Below are positions 34,284 to 43,160 of a stretch of 64,000 nucleotides of DNA, piece by piece. A program made the translations under genes and the position numbers. The notes beneath the pieces are model-generated. The model was not told the DNA's origin. It did not search any database and worked only from the letters and a program-made list of their open reading frames with translations. Origin of the DNA: MED-G105 sp039814575 (GTDB taxonomy: Bacteria; Pseudomonadota; Alphaproteobacteria; Caulobacterales; Parvularculaceae); the NCBI GenBank assembly GCA_039814575.1, contig JBCCAY010000004.1, positions 179,830 to 243,829 of the forward strand, read 5' to 3'. The stretch's first letter is position 1, and every line of letters begins with the position of its first letter.

Positions 34284-35374
34284 GCGCAACCGCCGTTTCA
34301 ACCGCCCCTTTAACCCCAGCCGATCTCGGCGTCGACGCCTATGACACCACGGGCGAAGCCGTCAAAACGACGATGTTGTCGCCGCGGTTTTACACGACCG
34401 ACTTCAAAGCGATGGACGCCATCGACGTGTCGGGCGTGCGTGCCGAATGGGATGCGCTGATCGCAGAACTCGCCAGCGACCCGAACAATGGTCATTTCAA
34501 ACGCACGGCTGAGTTCGACAATATTCTGCATACGCTGCCGAAAGACTTGCGCGATGAATTCGTAGACTTTCTGGTCAGCTCGCTGACCGCGGAATTCTCC
34601 GGTTGCGTGCTTTATAAAGAGATTGTTCGCCACGTAGAAAATCCGGACATCAAAGCGCTCTTTAAATATATGAGCCGCGACGAAGCGCGCCATGCGGGCT
34701 TCATTAACTTCGTCCTGCGCGATTTCGGCATCGGCGTCGATCTCGGTTTTTTGACGAAGACGAAGAAATACACCTTCTTTAAGCCGAAATATATCTTCTA
34801 TAGCGTCTACCTGTCCGAGAAGATCGGCTATGCGCGCTACATCACCATCTATCGCCAACTGGAGAAGCATCCGGAATTACGGTTCCACCCGATCTTCAAA
34901 TGGTTCAAAGAGTGGTGTAATGATGAATTCCGCCATGGTGAAGCCTTCGCCCTCCTGATGAAGGCCGACCCGAAACTCTTGCGCGGCGGCAATCTCTTAT
35001 GGATTCGCTTCTTCTTACTGGCGGTTTTCGCAACCATGTATATCCGCGATCACCGTCGGCTTGTTTTCCATAAGGCGCTCGGTCTCGATCCGAAGGAATA
35101 CGATTATCAAGTGTTCAAGACGACGACGGAAATCGCGCGGCAGATCTTCCCTGTGGAAATCGACCTCGACAATCCCGTGTTCCGTGAACGCTTAGAAGAT
35201 CTCCGTCTAATCGCCGACAAGATGGAGGCGCTCAGCCAGAAAAAAGGCGTCTGGGCAAAGATTAAACTCGCCGGTCTCGGCGCACGCGCTGGCGCGGCCT
35301 TTTTCTCTCTATACGTCCTGCGCCCAAAGAAAAACGCTCTTCCCACACAGGTCCGTTTGCAACCTGTTTGGTAG
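34280..35374 (+). CDS. acsF: AcsF, oxygen-dependent Mg-protoporphyrin monomethyl ester cyclase
   Basis: AcsF is the di-iron oxidase that forms ring E of protochlorophyllide using O2. The 364-residue protein has the ferritin-like iron ligands in SGCVLYKEIVRH, SRDEARHAGFINF and NDEFRHGEAFALLMK. Presence of this gene rather than bchE means that pigment can be made under oxic conditions. It overlaps the preceding small ORF by four bases. Confidence 0.96.
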   Translation: MSATAVSTAPLTPADLGVDAYDTTGEAVKTTMLSPRFYTTDFKAMDAIDVSGVRAEWDALIAELASDPNNGHFKRTAEFDNILHTLPKDLRDEFVDFLVSSLTAEFSGCVLYKEIVRHVENPDIKALFKYMSRDEARHAGFINFVLRDFGIGVDLGFLTKTKKYTFFKPKYIFYSVYLSEKIGYARYITIYRQLEKHPELRFHPIFKWFKEWCNDEFRHGEAFALLMKADPKLLRGGNLLWIRFFLLAVFATMYIRDHRRLVFHKALGLDPKEYDYQVFKTTTEIARQIFPVEIDLDNPVFRERLEDLRLIADKMEALSQKKGVWAKIKLAGLGARAGAAFFSLYVLRPKKNALPTQVRLQPVW

Positions 35375-35414
35375 CGCCCCGCAAGGGATCGTTAGGAACT
35401 GAAAGACGCTCACT

Positions 35415-36218
35415 ATGGCCGCCATGACCGCCCCATTTTTGATTGCCTCGCTCCTTTGGTGGGCGAGCACGGGGGCTGTGCTATGGCTGGTGCGACGGTC
35501 GCCTGCGACCTACAAACAGACGGCCTGGGCGCTTACGGCGCTCGCGCTTGCCGCCATGCTTGGGCTTGTCGTGTTGCGCGGAGAGACAAGCGTCGCGGCG
35601 GCCTATGGCGGTTTCGCCATTGGGCTCGTCCTATGGGCCTGGCATGAAGCGATGTTCCTTTTGGGCTTTGTCAGCGGCTCGCGCCGCGCGCCCTGCCCGA
35701 AGGGACTGCCGACCTTGTCTCGGTTCTTGGCGTCAACGCAGGCGGTGATTCATCACGAGATCGGCATTGCTGTTCACGCCGTCGTCATCGCGCTCTTAAG
35801 TTGGGGAGCGGACAATCAATTCGCCGCGCTGACCTTTTTCCTTCTTTGGGTTATGCGACTCAGCGCCAAGCTCGTCGTCTTTTTCGGCGCGCCGAACGTT
35901 TCAGCGACCTTTTTGCCGGGCCACTTGCAGTATCTCGACAGCTACTTCAACCGTAATCGGAATATGACTGTTTTCGCGATTGCGTTTACTTTAGCAGTGA
36001 CCATAACGGGCGTCGCGATTTCGACAGCGCTGCAAATGCCCGCCTACTCATTTTCGTTTATCGGCTATAGCCTTCTCGCCAGCCTCGCCGGGCTCGCCGC
36101 AATTGAGCACCTGGCGCTGGTGCTTCCCTTACCAGACGCGGCTCTTTGGTCGTGGCTTATCAAACACCCCACAAAGACGCCGGAAGAAACAATCGGCGCG
36201 GAATGGAGACGCGTATGA
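35415..36218 (+). CDS. puhE: PuhE, photosynthetic complex assembly protein 2 (DUF3623)
   Basis: PuhE is a polytopic membrane protein of the puh operon that influences reaction-centre levels. The 267-residue product has about seven hydrophobic helices and family blocks WAWHEAMFLLGFVSGSRR and LRMSAKLVVFFGAPNVS-like sequence (here MRLSAKLVVFFGAPNVSATFLPGHL). It ends by an ATGA overlap with hemA. Confidence 0.92.
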   Translation: MAAMTAPFLIASLLWWASTGAVLWLVRRSPATYKQTAWALTALALAAMLGLVVLRGETSVAAAYGGFAIGLVLWAWHEAMFLLGFVSGSRRAPCPKGLPTLSRFLASTQAVIHHEIGIAVHAVVIALLSWGADNQFAALTFFLLWVMRLSAKLVVFFGAPNVSATFLPGHLQYLDSYFNRNRNMTVFAIAFTLAVTITGVAISTALQMPAYSFSFIGYSLLASLAGLAAIEHLALVLPLPDAALWSWLIKHPTKTPEETIGAEWRRV

Positions 36219-37429
36219 ATTACGAACGATATTTTGAGGACCGGCTCTCCGGTCTTCAGGAGGAAGGCAATTATCGCGTCTTCGCCGACATTGAACGCCG
36301 CAACGGCGCTTTTCCGCGCGCAGCGTTTCACGGGGACGAGGGCCCAGACGAGGTGACCGTGTGGTGCTCCAATGACTATCTCGGCATGGGACAGCACCCA
36401 AAAGTCTTGGACGCCATGCACGGCGCGATCGACAAATGCGGCGCTGGCGCAGGCGGTACACGGAATATCTCGGGCACCAATCATCACCATGTCCTACTTG
36501 AGCGCGAACTCGCCGATCTGCACGGTAAGGAATCAGCGCTTTTATTCACGTCGGGCTATATCTCCAATTGGGCCACGTTAAGCACGCTCGCAGCGCAGAT
36601 CCCTGATTGCGTCGTCTTTTCCGACGCTTTGAACCACGCATCGATGATTGAAGGCATTCGCCATAGCCGCTGCGCCAAACAGGTTTTCAAACATAACGAC
36701 CCAGAAGACTTGAACCGCCGGCTGAGCGCCGCCGACCCGACCTTGCCAAAACTCGTCGCTTTTGAATCTGTCTATTCCATGGATGGCGACATCGCGCCGA
36801 TCAAAGAGATCTGCGACGTCGCCGACGCCCACAACGCCATGACGTTCTTGGATGAAGTGCACGCTGTCGGCCTATACGGACCGCGCGGCGGCGGCGTCGC
36901 TGAGCGCGAAGGGCTGATGGACCGCCTGACGGTCATCGAAGGCACCCTCGGCAAAGCCTATGGCGTTGTCGGCGGGTATATCGCCGCCTCGACGGCGCTC
37001 TGCGATTTTATTCGCAGCTTCGCTTCGGGCTTTATCTTCACCACAGCGTTGCCGCCGGCCGTCGCTGCCGCAGCCTGCGCCAGCGTGCGCCACTTGAAAG
37101 AAAGCGACACGGAGCGGCGCGAACAACATGAACGCGTCGCCGAAGTGCGCCGACGCCTCCGCGGTATCGGCATACCAACGCTGGAGAACCCTAGCCACAT
37201 CGTCCCCGTAATGGTCGGCGATCCTGTAAAGTGTAAATGGATTAGCGATTGGCTAATGGCCAATCATGGCATTTATGTTCAGCCCATCAATTATCCGACA
37301 GTGCCGAAGGGAACGGAGCGGCTCCGCATCACACCCTCGCCTGTCCACTCCCGCAGCGACATTGACCATTTGGTGGAAGCGCTCAGCGAAATCTGGTCGC
37401 AATGCCAATTGGCGCGCGCCGTCGCGTAA
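36215..37429 (+). CDS. hemA: HemA, 5-aminolevulinate synthase
   Basis: HemA condenses glycine and succinyl-CoA to ALA, the first step of tetrapyrrole synthesis by the C4 pathway. The 404-residue PLP enzyme shows AGAGGTRNISGTNHHHVLLE, DALNHASMIEGIRHS, VYSMDGDIAPI, DEVHAVGLYGPRG and the PLP lysine block EGTLGKAYGVVGGY. The start at 36215 overlaps the puhE stop and has GGAG upstream; the longer frame starts inside puhE. As the last gene of the superoperon it couples ALA supply to pigment synthesis; another alas gene may exist elsewhere. Confidence 0.97.
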   Translation: MNYERYFEDRLSGLQEEGNYRVFADIERRNGAFPRAAFHGDEGPDEVTVWCSNDYLGMGQHPKVLDAMHGAIDKCGAGAGGTRNISGTNHHHVLLERELADLHGKESALLFTSGYISNWATLSTLAAQIPDCVVFSDALNHASMIEGIRHSRCAKQVFKHNDPEDLNRRLSAADPTLPKLVAFESVYSMDGDIAPIKEICDVADAHNAMTFLDEVHAVGLYGPRGGGVAEREGLMDRLTVIEGTLGKAYGVVGGYIAASTALCDFIRSFASGFIFTTALPPAVAAAACASVRHLKESDTERREQHERVAEVRRRLRGIGIPTLENPSHIVPVMVGDPVKCKWISDWLMANHGIYVQPINYPTVPKGTERLRITPSPVHSRSDIDHLVEALSEIWSQCQLARAVA

Positions 37430-37474
37430 AAACGACAGGGAACATCGAAGTCGAAATCAGGGCATTGTCCATTT

Positions 37475-37494
37475 AAGGGCGACGCCCTTCTTTT
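37475..37494 (+). terminator. rho-independent terminator after hemA
   Basis: AAGGGC-GAC-GCCCTT is a six-pair hairpin followed by CTTTT, 45 bases after the hemA stop. It marks the end of the bchF-to-hemA superoperon. Beyond it to 37827 I see no gene; the open frame at 37547-37786 has no ribosome site and no recognisable content. Confidence 0.75.
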
Positions 37495-37827
37495 GACTCA
37501 AACGACGTAGCCAATTTCAATCATCGACAACAAAGCCCGCCAGAACATGAGACCGACGCGTATGAACCAGCGCGTTCTGGATCGCCACAATGGGAAAGCG
37601 TTCCTCAAACGCGTCGGCGTCTCTGACGACAAAGAGCTCCTAGCAGTCAACCTCAGTTTCGCAGCTGTGGTTCATGACATTGCGTGTCCGGAGTTGAAAG
37701 AAAGGGCGCAATGTCGCCCACAACGTCAGGCCAGCCGTTCCAGACACCAAGAAACCGAACCGTTTGATTATCGTATAAGTAAATAAAGTCGTTTAGCGGC
37801 GCCGATCGAGGCTTCTCATTGGCGAAA

Positions 37828-38610
37828 CTAAATCGTGTACCCATCAACTGGCAAAAGCTGCCCTGTAATTCTTGATGCTGATGATGTCGACAACCAATAA
37901 GCGGCGTCTGCGATGTCTGACGCCTCGCAAAAACCGTTCAGCGCCGCCTCGGCTTCCGCTTCCTTTCGGACCTCATCGTAAGACTTACCCGACGCCGCCG
38001 CTTCAGCATGCATAACGCGCTCCATGCGAGGACCAGCCACCGCGCCTGGCGCGATCGCGTTCACACGGATTTTTGCCGATGCAAACTCATGCGCGAGCGA
38101 TTTCGTTAGACCGATGATCGCCCACTTTGCAGTGATGTAGGGCGCACGATCAAGGCAACTACGCAACACCACACTAGAGGATAAGTTCACGATTGAGCCG
38201 CCGCCGGCGGACGCCATTCGTTTGAAAGCGCGAGCGGCACAGAGAAAAGCCGCATCAACATTGACGGCGAAACAAGCGCGCCAATCCTCAATAGTGATCT
38301 CCTGTGCGGCCGCCACCGGACCAGCCGTGCCAGCGTTATTGATCAAAACGTCGAGGCCGCCAAGTTTTTCGTCAACATCTGCAAACAGACGATCAATCGA
38401 CGCAGCGTCGCCAATATCGGTTACGCTTGTCGTTGCGGACGGGTTCGACTTTTGAAACGCGTCCAACGCTTCCGGCGCGATATCGCAAACATGCACGCGC
38501 GCACCTTCGCTTAAAAACTTCTCGGCGATCGCCGCGCCGATACCTGAACCGCCGCCCGTCACCAGAACGCGTTGCGACTGAACGTTTTGATTACTCGAAG
38601 TAGTGCCCAT
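37828..38610 (-). CDS. short-chain dehydrogenase/reductase (SDR)
   Basis: This 260-residue classical SDR has the cofactor motif TGGGSGIG, NNAG, and the catalytic Ser in NLSSSVV with Tyr-x-x-x-Lys in YITAK. GGGAG lies eight bases upstream of the ATG. It is the last of three leftward genes with a thioesterase and a BKACE enzyme. SDR enzymes oxidise hydroxyl groups; in this setting a 3-hydroxy-betaine such as carnitine is a plausible substrate, because BKACE cleaves the resulting 3-keto acid. The known L-carnitine dehydrogenase belongs to another family, so the role here is inferred only. Confidence 0.85.
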   Translation of the reverse strand: MGTTSSNQNVQSQRVLVTGGGSGIGAAIAEKFLSEGARVHVCDIAPEALDAFQKSNPSATTSVTDIGDAASIDRLFADVDEKLGGLDVLINNAGTAGPVAAAQEITIEDWRACFAVNVDAAFLCAARAFKRMASAGGGSIVNLSSSVVLRSCLDRAPYITAKWAIIGLTKSLAHEFASAKIRVNAIAPGAVAGPRMERVMHAEAAASGKSYDEVRKEAEAEAALNGFCEASDIADAAYWLSTSSASRITGQLLPVDGYTI

Positions 38611-38662
38611 TATTCGGCTCCCTAAGACCGCGCCGGGCGGTGTCGCTTTAAAATGCTTATCG

Positions 38663-39166
38663 TCAAGTTCGTTCGGGCCGCGGCCCCGTCAACGAAACGG
38701 CGCGCGCTTGATTGGGAAGCGCCGCTGCTTCATCCGCCGACAACGCCAACCCTTGGAGCTTTTCGTACATATGCTGGGGAAACGGCGCGACACGCCGCGA
38801 TTCGAAGTCCACGCTTAAAATCAGTTCTTCAGCCACGGCTGACACCCAACCTTCCTCAGCGTGCCGCAACTCGTGACGGAGAACGAGCTTCTTATCCGAT
38901 ACGGCGAGGACGAATGAATGACAGACCAGTGGATCGCCAAGATTGGCTTCATTGAGAAACGTAACATGGTAATCGCCCGTAAACGTCGTACTGCCGCTTG
39001 CAAGGTAATCGTCACTATCGGTGCCGAGCTGCTCGCAGAGTCGATCCGTCGCTTCAATGAAAATCTGAAAATAGCGACTGAAGTTCACATGGTCGTTTTC
39101 GTCGATCCAGTCTGGCTTAACGGTTATTGGCGTTATAATAGGCAACTTGATCGCATTTTCCGTCAT
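38663..39166 (-). CDS. hotdog-fold thioesterase (4HBT type)
   Basis: The 167-residue product has the hotdog signature around VKPDWIDENDHVNFSRYFQIF, the hydrophilic start helix of 4HBT-like acyl-CoA thioesterases. The ATG at 39166 has AAAGG nine bases upstream; the longer frame lacks one. In carnitine catabolism a thioesterase of this type (CdhB) releases glycine betaine from betainyl-CoA made by the BKACE enzyme, and the present gene sits directly after a BKACE gene. Its specificity cannot be read from sequence. Confidence 0.8.
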   Translation of the reverse strand: MTENAIKLPIITPITVKPDWIDENDHVNFSRYFQIFIEATDRLCEQLGTDSDDYLASGSTTFTGDYHVTFLNEANLGDPLVCHSFVLAVSDKKLVLRHELRHAEEGWVSAVAEELILSVDFESRRVAPFPQHMYEKLQGLALSADEAAALPNQARAVSLTGPRPERT

Positions 39167-39265
39167 TATACGGCCTTTCCTCCCTAAGCGCCGGCCACCA
39201 TCAGTGCAGGCGGAAAAACGGCGTCGCACGCATTAAGCGCATGACGCCGCTGTTTCTCGTTGGTC

Positions 39266-40150
39266 TTAGCTGCGTGCAGGCAAGCCAAGGCGTTCGCGCG
39301 CCTCAGCCGGTGTCGCTAAGGTGTACCCTAAGCGGTCAATAATCTCAGCCGCGTTGCGCACGAGATCTTCATTATCGGCCAATACGCCTTTGCGCAGATA
39401 AATATTGTCTTCGAGACCAACACGGACATTGCCGCCCATAATGGCCGTCGCCGCCACCATCGGCATTTCCGTACGTCCGCATCCAAACGCCGCCCAAACG
39501 GCGTCATGCGGTAAACGCGCGGTCATGGCTTGCAGCGTCATCTGATCGGCCGGCGCGGCATAGCCAGTGCCAAGACAGATTTGGAAGAGAGGCGGGCCGT
39601 CAATGACACCTTCGCGAATGAGGCGTAACGCGACTTCAATATGGCCAAACTCGAAACACTCAAGCTCAGGTTTGACGCCGGCGTCGCGCATGGCCTCGGC
39701 CATGGCTTTTGCTTCATCGGGATGAATGACGTAGATATCGTCATCGCCGCCCACCACACCAACGTCGAGCGAGGCGATGTCGGGCTTCAATTCGACGATG
39801 TGGCGCACACGTTCTTGGGCGCTACGCACCGTCGACGCTTCAGCGTCTATACGCGGCGGGTCTGAACGCGTCAAAACGAGGTCGCCATCCATACCGCCGG
39901 TAAAATTGATCAGCACGTCTTTATTTGCGGCGCGGATCTGCTCCATCACCCGCCCATAAAGCTCAATGTCATTGCATGGCACGCCGGTTTCCGGCTCACG
40001 GACATGGATATGGGTCACGGCAGCGCCGGCTTCCGCCGCCGCCAGACACGCTTCGGCGATTTCATTTGGCGATTTCGGAATTCGTGGGTGCTTCGCCAGA
40101 ACGGACGCATCGCCGCCGGTGACAGCGCAAGTGAGGATGATTGGTTGCAT
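39266..40150 (-). CDS. BKACE family beta-keto acid cleavage enzyme (DUF849)
   Basis: BKACE enzymes transfer acetyl-CoA onto a beta-keto acid and cleave it to acetoacetate and a new CoA thioester. The 294-residue TIM barrel shows the Zn-binding H-x-H in THIHVREPETG, the substrate glutamate region ECFEFGH and INFTGGMDG. A BKACE next to a thioesterase and a dehydrogenase is the layout of carnitine degradation (CdhC, CdhB, CdhA), where dehydrocarnitine is the substrate, though other 3-keto acids are possible. Confidence 0.9.
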   Translation of the reverse strand: MQPIILTCAVTGGDASVLAKHPRIPKSPNEIAEACLAAAEAGAAVTHIHVREPETGVPCNDIELYGRVMEQIRAANKDVLINFTGGMDGDLVLTRSDPPRIDAEASTVRSAQERVRHIVELKPDIASLDVGVVGGDDDIYVIHPDEAKAMAEAMRDAGVKPELECFEFGHIEVALRLIREGVIDGPPLFQICLGTGYAAPADQMTLQAMTARLPHDAVWAAFGCGRTEMPMVAATAIMGGNVRVGLEDNIYLRKGVLADNEDLVRNAAEIIDRLGYTLATPAEARERLGLPARS

Positions 40151-41001
40151 GGTCGTCTACCTTGTCGTCTACCTAATTTATGGGTCTTTTCAGGACGTCA
40201 GCCGTCCCGGAGGGCCTTCCGCGCTTTCGTAATCGCGTAACGCGCCTAGCCCACTCTTCGTCGCGCCGCCCGTTGCTTTTCCGTGCTTTGTCGAAACCAT
40301 AGCCAAGGAATTCTTTGCTTTCGCGCCTTAGACTGAAGGCACAGCACGCCTTCCAAACCCTCGGCGACGCTTTTCAAAGCAATGCGTCCCTGCGCAATGG
40401 CGCTACATTAACAATCAAGGACCTATTTTGAGGTCTCAAAATTGCCGCTTTGCCTCGCTTCATTGTCCTTGCGAGACAAGATTGTCAAGATCGTCAGCAC
40501 GAAAAAGCTTAAAACAAGGGGCACGACGTACGTTTCGCTAGTCGCGTCTGCAGAATCAACTGCTCGCACTTGCGGAAATTTCGGGGCCTCTAAATCAAAG
40601 CGCCGCTCGCAATCTCACTGATTAATCATATTATATATTTATGCAATCTGCATTTCTTATATTAGTTTTATTATTATATAAGATATTTTTTTAATATAAG
40701 ACAGCATACATGGTCTACAGGATGAAGGTATTTTCGCACTGAACATCAAGAACAGCTGACGCCACCCAATTTGGCGCTAATCACCTTTTAGGTTAATTGC
40801 GCCACACCACGCCGCCGGGAACGCTCACGCCGTTCGACTCAACCACTGCTAGAACCGCGCAAGCATCACAGAGCTATTGGCGAGTTGGGCGTTTCTCATG
40901 GTTTGAACGTCGATCAGCGTTGCACCGCATTAATACTATAAAGAAGGAGATCCCACGCCTCGCAACGACGGACCCCCCGCCGGTCGACGGGACCCGCGCT
41001 G

Positions 41002-41019
41002 GTCAATGTCAACATTGAC
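41002..41019. promoter_or_regulatory. perfect inverted repeat upstream of the serine hydrolase
   Basis: GTCAATGT and ACATTGAC are perfect eight-base inverted arms separated by CA, about 80 bases upstream of the hydrolase start. This looks like an operator for a dimeric regulator. It is close to, but does not fit, the PpsR pattern because GTC and GAC are 12 rather than 10 bases apart. Confidence 0.45.
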
Positions 41020-41054
41020 GTAACCTGACAAAAATAGCTCAATACCAAAACGGT

Positions 41055-41068
41055 CCTCAGGCCTGAGG
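41055..41068. promoter_or_regulatory. 14-base palindrome just upstream of the serine hydrolase
   Basis: CCTCAGGCCTGAGG is a perfect palindrome without a loop, 17 bases upstream of the AAGGA ribosome site. With no loop it is unlikely to be a terminator and could be a second operator. Confidence 0.4.
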
Positions 41069-41098
41069 CCGCCGCTATCTTTGCAAGGATGTTCTCGA

Positions 41099-42313
41099 AT
41101 GCGCACCATTCAGTCTAAAGTGCTCACTTTCTTGATGTGGGCTGCGTTAGCGCTTACGCCGAACGCCGCCTTTTCTGACACGCCAGAGGCGCAATCAATC
41201 GCGGCGTTCGTTGATGAAACGCTCGGCGCCTTCAGCGACCAAGACGGTGTTTTGGGTTTAACGTTGGCGGTCGTCTCGCCGAACGAGGGGACAATACTCC
41301 GCGGCGTCGGGACTGCCGACGTTCGATCCGGCGAACCTGTCGATCCCGAAAAGCACCTTTTCCAAATCGCATCCTTGTCGAAGACCTTTGTCGGCGTCGC
41401 TATTATGCAGCTGGCCGAACAAGGGCTGGTCGATATAGACGCAGATATCAGAACATACCTACCGAATCTTCCAATCTCTGAGACCTTCAATGAACCCATC
41501 CGTGTTCGCGACTTACTGGCCCACAGAACCGGCTTTGAGATTTCTCAAAGCGGGCTTTGGCACATGACGCCTGAGGGCGTTCCAACGCTCTCGGAGTACA
41601 TCCAAGATTATGCACCGCAGCGCGTTTGGCGACCAGGCGAGCTTACGGCGTATTCAAACTATGGGTATTCACTAGCGGGCAGGATTGTCGAAGTCGCGTC
41701 TGGAATGCCGTTTCAGGACTATCTTGAAGCGAAGATCTTCCTACCGCTCAACATGACGTCGACAACAGCACGCACGCCGGAAGACATCGGTCGCGGCGTC
41801 ATGAGGGCTGAGCTTCAGAAGCGTTTGACGCCGGGCCATCGCAGCCTCGCCGCCGGCGCAGCGCATCGAGGGTTTGTTTACACGCCAAGCGCGCCGGCGG
41901 CCGGCGTCGTTACGACGGCAAAGGATATGGCCCTTTATATGAAAGCTCACCTCAATGACGGGGCGGGCGAAACAGCGCGCATCATGCTGCCGGAAACCGC
42001 AAAAAAGATGCGCGCCCGTGTTTACACCGATCGCCCCTTTGAGCCGGACTTTGCGCACGGTATTGAAGTTCGTCCGTATGGCGATGTTAAAGTCGTCGAG
42101 CACGAAGGCGACATGATTTACACCATGAGCCTTATGGCGATAGCGCCAGACGCCGGCATCGGCGTTTTCGTGTCCATCAACACGTCAGACGGTACGGAGA
42201 TGAACCGCGAAATCACGACGGAGATCATACAATTCGCCACGGCGTTGGTCGAAAAGTCTAACCCTGCACGCAATCAAATAAAGGACGCCGCTCCCATGGA
42301 CGCCCCCCCCTAG
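41099..42313 (+). CDS. serine hydrolase (class C beta-lactamase family), 5' part of a split gene
   Basis: The product is an exported serine hydrolase of the AmpC/penicillin-binding fold. It has a signal peptide (MRTIQSKVLTFLMWAALALT, cleaved near AFS-DT), the nucleophile motif SLSK (Ser92, Lys95) and the second motif YSNYGYSLAGRI. ATG 41099 has AAGGA nine bases upstream. The frame stops after a run of eight C (42303-42310). The next frame continues without a stop into a membrane domain typical of longer members of this family (about 600-650 residues), so the natural product was probably one protein. Substrate could be a beta-lactam, peptide or ester; nothing in the sequence decides. Confidence 0.8.
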   Translation: MRTIQSKVLTFLMWAALALTPNAAFSDTPEAQSIAAFVDETLGAFSDQDGVLGLTLAVVSPNEGTILRGVGTADVRSGEPVDPEKHLFQIASLSKTFVGVAIMQLAEQGLVDIDADIRTYLPNLPISETFNEPIRVRDLLAHRTGFEISQSGLWHMTPEGVPTLSEYIQDYAPQRVWRPGELTAYSNYGYSLAGRIVEVASGMPFQDYLEAKIFLPLNMTSTTARTPEDIGRGVMRAELQKRLTPGHRSLAAGAAHRGFVYTPSAPAAGVVTTAKDMALYMKAHLNDGAGETARIMLPETAKKMRARVYTDRPFEPDFAHGIEVRPYGDVKVVEHEGDMIYTMSLMAIAPDAGIGVFVSINTSDGTEMNREITTEIIQFATALVEKSNPARNQIKDAAPMDAPP

Positions 42314-43056
42314 ATGCGGCAACCAAAAGCGATAGCGATTCTTTCGCCCCCATCCCGGCGTTCAAAGGCGCGTTTATCGAGGGCGGCAGAAGTCATACGA
42401 CGTGGGAGAAAGTCGCTTTAATCGAGCAAGGCTTTCGCACCGTTACGTTTGATGAAAACGGAAATTTGAGCATTGACGCAGAGCCGTATCGACGCGTTTC
42501 ACAGAACGTCTTCATTGGAAACGAGTACGAAGAGGCGGTGTCGTTTTATTTTGACGACGCGATGCGCCCGATCTGGGGGCACGCCAACGGCTATTCTATC
42601 ACACCGGCCGACATGACCTCAGACCCCAGACTTTTTATGGGCGCATTGATTGGCGGGGCGGTCGCATCGCTCATGGGCGCTGCGATGATCGCGGCCGGTC
42701 CGTGGCGAAGATCAGCATTTCCCAATCGGTTCTTAACTTGGACAACCCACGCCCTGTTGCTAGTCGGAAGCGCGACAGTGTTGACGTTTGCTGCAATGAT
42801 AGCGTTTTTCGTCACCGCACTGCCTGACTCAATCTTTGGTCAGCCCCAACTTTTGACCAAAGTCTTTGGCGTTGTCAGTATCGGCTTTGCCGCCAGCGCC
42901 GCGGCGGCCGTGCTCGCGCTTCCCCTTGCGCTTATCGATGGACGGATTTCTTGGGTGAGCCGCCTGACCCTTATTGCCGCGACGGCGGCGTACGCGTTTT
43001 TGGGCGTCCAACTCTATTGGTGGAACCAAATCGGCTTCAACTATATTCCAAACTAA
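42303..43056 (+). pseudogene. C-terminal membrane domain of the serine hydrolase, in a shifted frame
   Basis: If one more C is placed in the poly-C run, reading continues as CTA GAT GCG GCA and stays open to 43056. The encoded part contains a soluble beta-type stretch (GAFIEGGRSHTTWEKVALIEQ, IGNEYEEAVSFYFDD) and then four hydrophobic segments (about 42642-42690, 42745-42815, 42860-42930, 42960-43020). Independent start candidates (TTG 42466) exist but have no ribosome site. I interpret it as the 3' half of the gene at 41099. Confidence 0.7.
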
Positions 43057-43115
43057 ACCGGCACGCCAAAAGCTAGGACCGGCGCTAACCCGAAACTTTA
43101 CTACCGCTTTGGAGG

Positions 43116-43160
43116 TGGTAGGCCCGGAGAGACTTGAACTCCCAAACAATCCGTTATGAG
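43116..43160 (-). tRNA. truncated tRNA 3' half, anticodon CAT (remnant)
   Basis: On the minus strand the sequence reads as the 3' part of a tRNA: anticodon loop CTCATAA, 3' anticodon stem CGGAT, a five-base variable loop, a five-pair T stem with loop TTCAAGT, acceptor strand CGGGCCT and an encoded ACCA end. Beyond the anticodon loop the expected stem, D arm and 5' acceptor are missing and IS3 transposase sequence starts instead. It cannot be a functional tRNA. It matches a second remnant at 61193-61239 in orientation and in several blocks. Confidence 0.65.

Larger units (their letters stand above)
40151..41098. other. intergenic region with an A+T-rich core
   Basis: About 950 bases between the BKACE gene (leftward) and the serine hydrolase (rightward). 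A strongly A+T-rich stretch lies at 40617-40700, including the palindrome TGATTAATCA and long AT runs, in otherwise GC-rich DNA. Two perfect dyads lie nearer the hydrolase (41002-41019 and 41055-41068). The open frame at 40797-41018 has no recognisable content and I do not call it. Confidence 0.55.

Noticed and set aside
37547..37786. Open frame of 79 codons after the hemA terminator
   Set aside because: No ribosome site, no recognisable family and unusual composition.
41002..41019. PpsR site in front of the serine hydrolase
   Set aside because: GTC and GAC are separated by 12 bases instead of 10, so it does not fit TGT-N12-ACA.
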